Below are positions 6,040-6,379 of a DNA stretch of 6,379 nt, in pieces. This DNA is from Methylococcaceae bacterium NSM2-1. Lineage in GTDB: Bacteria; Pseudomonadota; Gammaproteobacteria; Methylococcales; Methylomonadaceae. Position 1 is the stretch's first letter. Each line of letters opens with the position of its first letter. The DNA is taken from assembly GCA_002256705.1 (NCBI GenBank), contig NQJI01000136.1, positions 1-6,379 of the forward strand, given 5' to 3'. The notes below the pieces were generated by a model that was given only the letters and a program-made list of their open reading frames with translations, had not been told where the DNA came from and made no database searches. The position numbers and the translations under genes were made by a program.

Positions 6040-6379
6040 TTCTCACGATAGTGTTAACCGTTTTTTTGTAGCGGGAAGCCTATACAGGACAAGATTTATA
6101 CAATGAAGCGAAGCCCATCTTGAATTTGAAGGGCGGTATATAGAGCATAGATGATAGCATATTGGATAAACCCCAGAGTCAATATACTTTAAACGGTAAA
6201 GTTTTCGGTCTTTTTAGAAAATAATTAATACCTCATGGTCACTAAGGCTGCATGTTGTCTTTAAATATAAAATCAATAAACTGGCCGTTCGGAGTATAGC
6301 CGCCGAAAATAAAGATGGGCAAGCCAAGAAAAGGGGGTGACCCAAACAAACTGAGCGTATAACCAGTTTGTTTGGCTCA
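6040..6379. other. Region without a recognisable gene, to the window end
   Basis: About 340 AT-rich bases with no frame that I can support. On the minus strand, a 45-codon stretch from 6376 to 6242 (…GLPIFIFGGYTPNGQFIDFIF…) looks protein-like but has an in-frame stop at each end and no good start. A short plus-strand frame from ATG 6314 is only 15 codons long. The end of the region is a strong inverted repeat. Confidence 0.5.
6342..6375. repeat. 12-bp inverted repeat with 10-base spacer
   Basis: CCAAACAAACTG (6342-6353) is perfectly reversed as CAGTTTGTTTGG (6364-6375) around AGCGTATAAC. No T run follows within the window. It could be a hairpin, an operator, or one end of a repeat element continuing past the right edge. 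Confidence 0.8.

Noticed and set aside
5636..6046. 136-codon minus-strand frame overlapping the channel remnant
   Set aside because: Its translation has no family resemblance, and it ends across the terminator. The K+ channel filter is in a different frame, so this is a shadow.
6242..6376. 45-codon minus-strand stretch reading GLPIFIFGGYTPNGQFIDFIF
   Set aside because: It looks protein-like but is closed by stops at both ends, has no credible start and matches no family I know. At most it is a gene remnant.

Overview
The window looks like bacterial, probably gammaproteobacterial, chromosomal DNA of mid GC content. This rests on the style of the proteins, on Shine-Dalgarno-like sites before two genes, and on an IS630-type insertion sequence. 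A methanotroph or similar environmental gammaproteobacterium would fit, but that is a guess from general resemblance. There is no rRNA, tRNA or CRISPR array. Genes are sparse, with long AT-rich or decayed gaps between them, so this reads as a loosely packed accessory region.

Layout from left to right. (1) Positions 3-560 hold the 3' part of an unrecognised, relatively GC-rich gene. (2) Positions 561-926 are an AT-rich gap with small palindromes and a possible promoter. (3) Positions 969-1748 encode an exported protein whose core resembles the His/Cys dyad of clan CD (caspase-like) peptidases. (4) Positions 1940-3159 are a complete IS630-family element with inverted repeats, a TA duplication in a CTAG target, and a transposase split into two frames at a run of eight A. 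(5) Positions 3164-3718 are non-coding, with a minus-strand RNA-like remnant resembling the 3' end of a group II intron and a perfect 12-bp inverted repeat. (6) Positions 3719-5623 encode a full-length transketolase-like thiamine-diphosphate enzyme that keeps nearly all transketolase active-site residues but has unusual flanking motifs. A strong intrinsic terminator follows. (7) On the minus strand, 5689-6039 is a decayed potassium-channel gene with an intact TTVGYG selectivity filter and an internal amber codon. (8) The remainder to 6379 has no convincing gene and ends in a 12-bp inverted repeat.

The genes do not form an obvious operon. The transketolase-like gene appears to be a single-gene transcription unit, with its own long leader region and terminator. 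The exported protein also stands alone. The IS, the intron-like remnant and the broken channel gene point to repeated insertion and decay around them. I see no complete new multi-gene system. The two genes most worth following up are the caspase-like exported protein and the divergent transketolase homologue.
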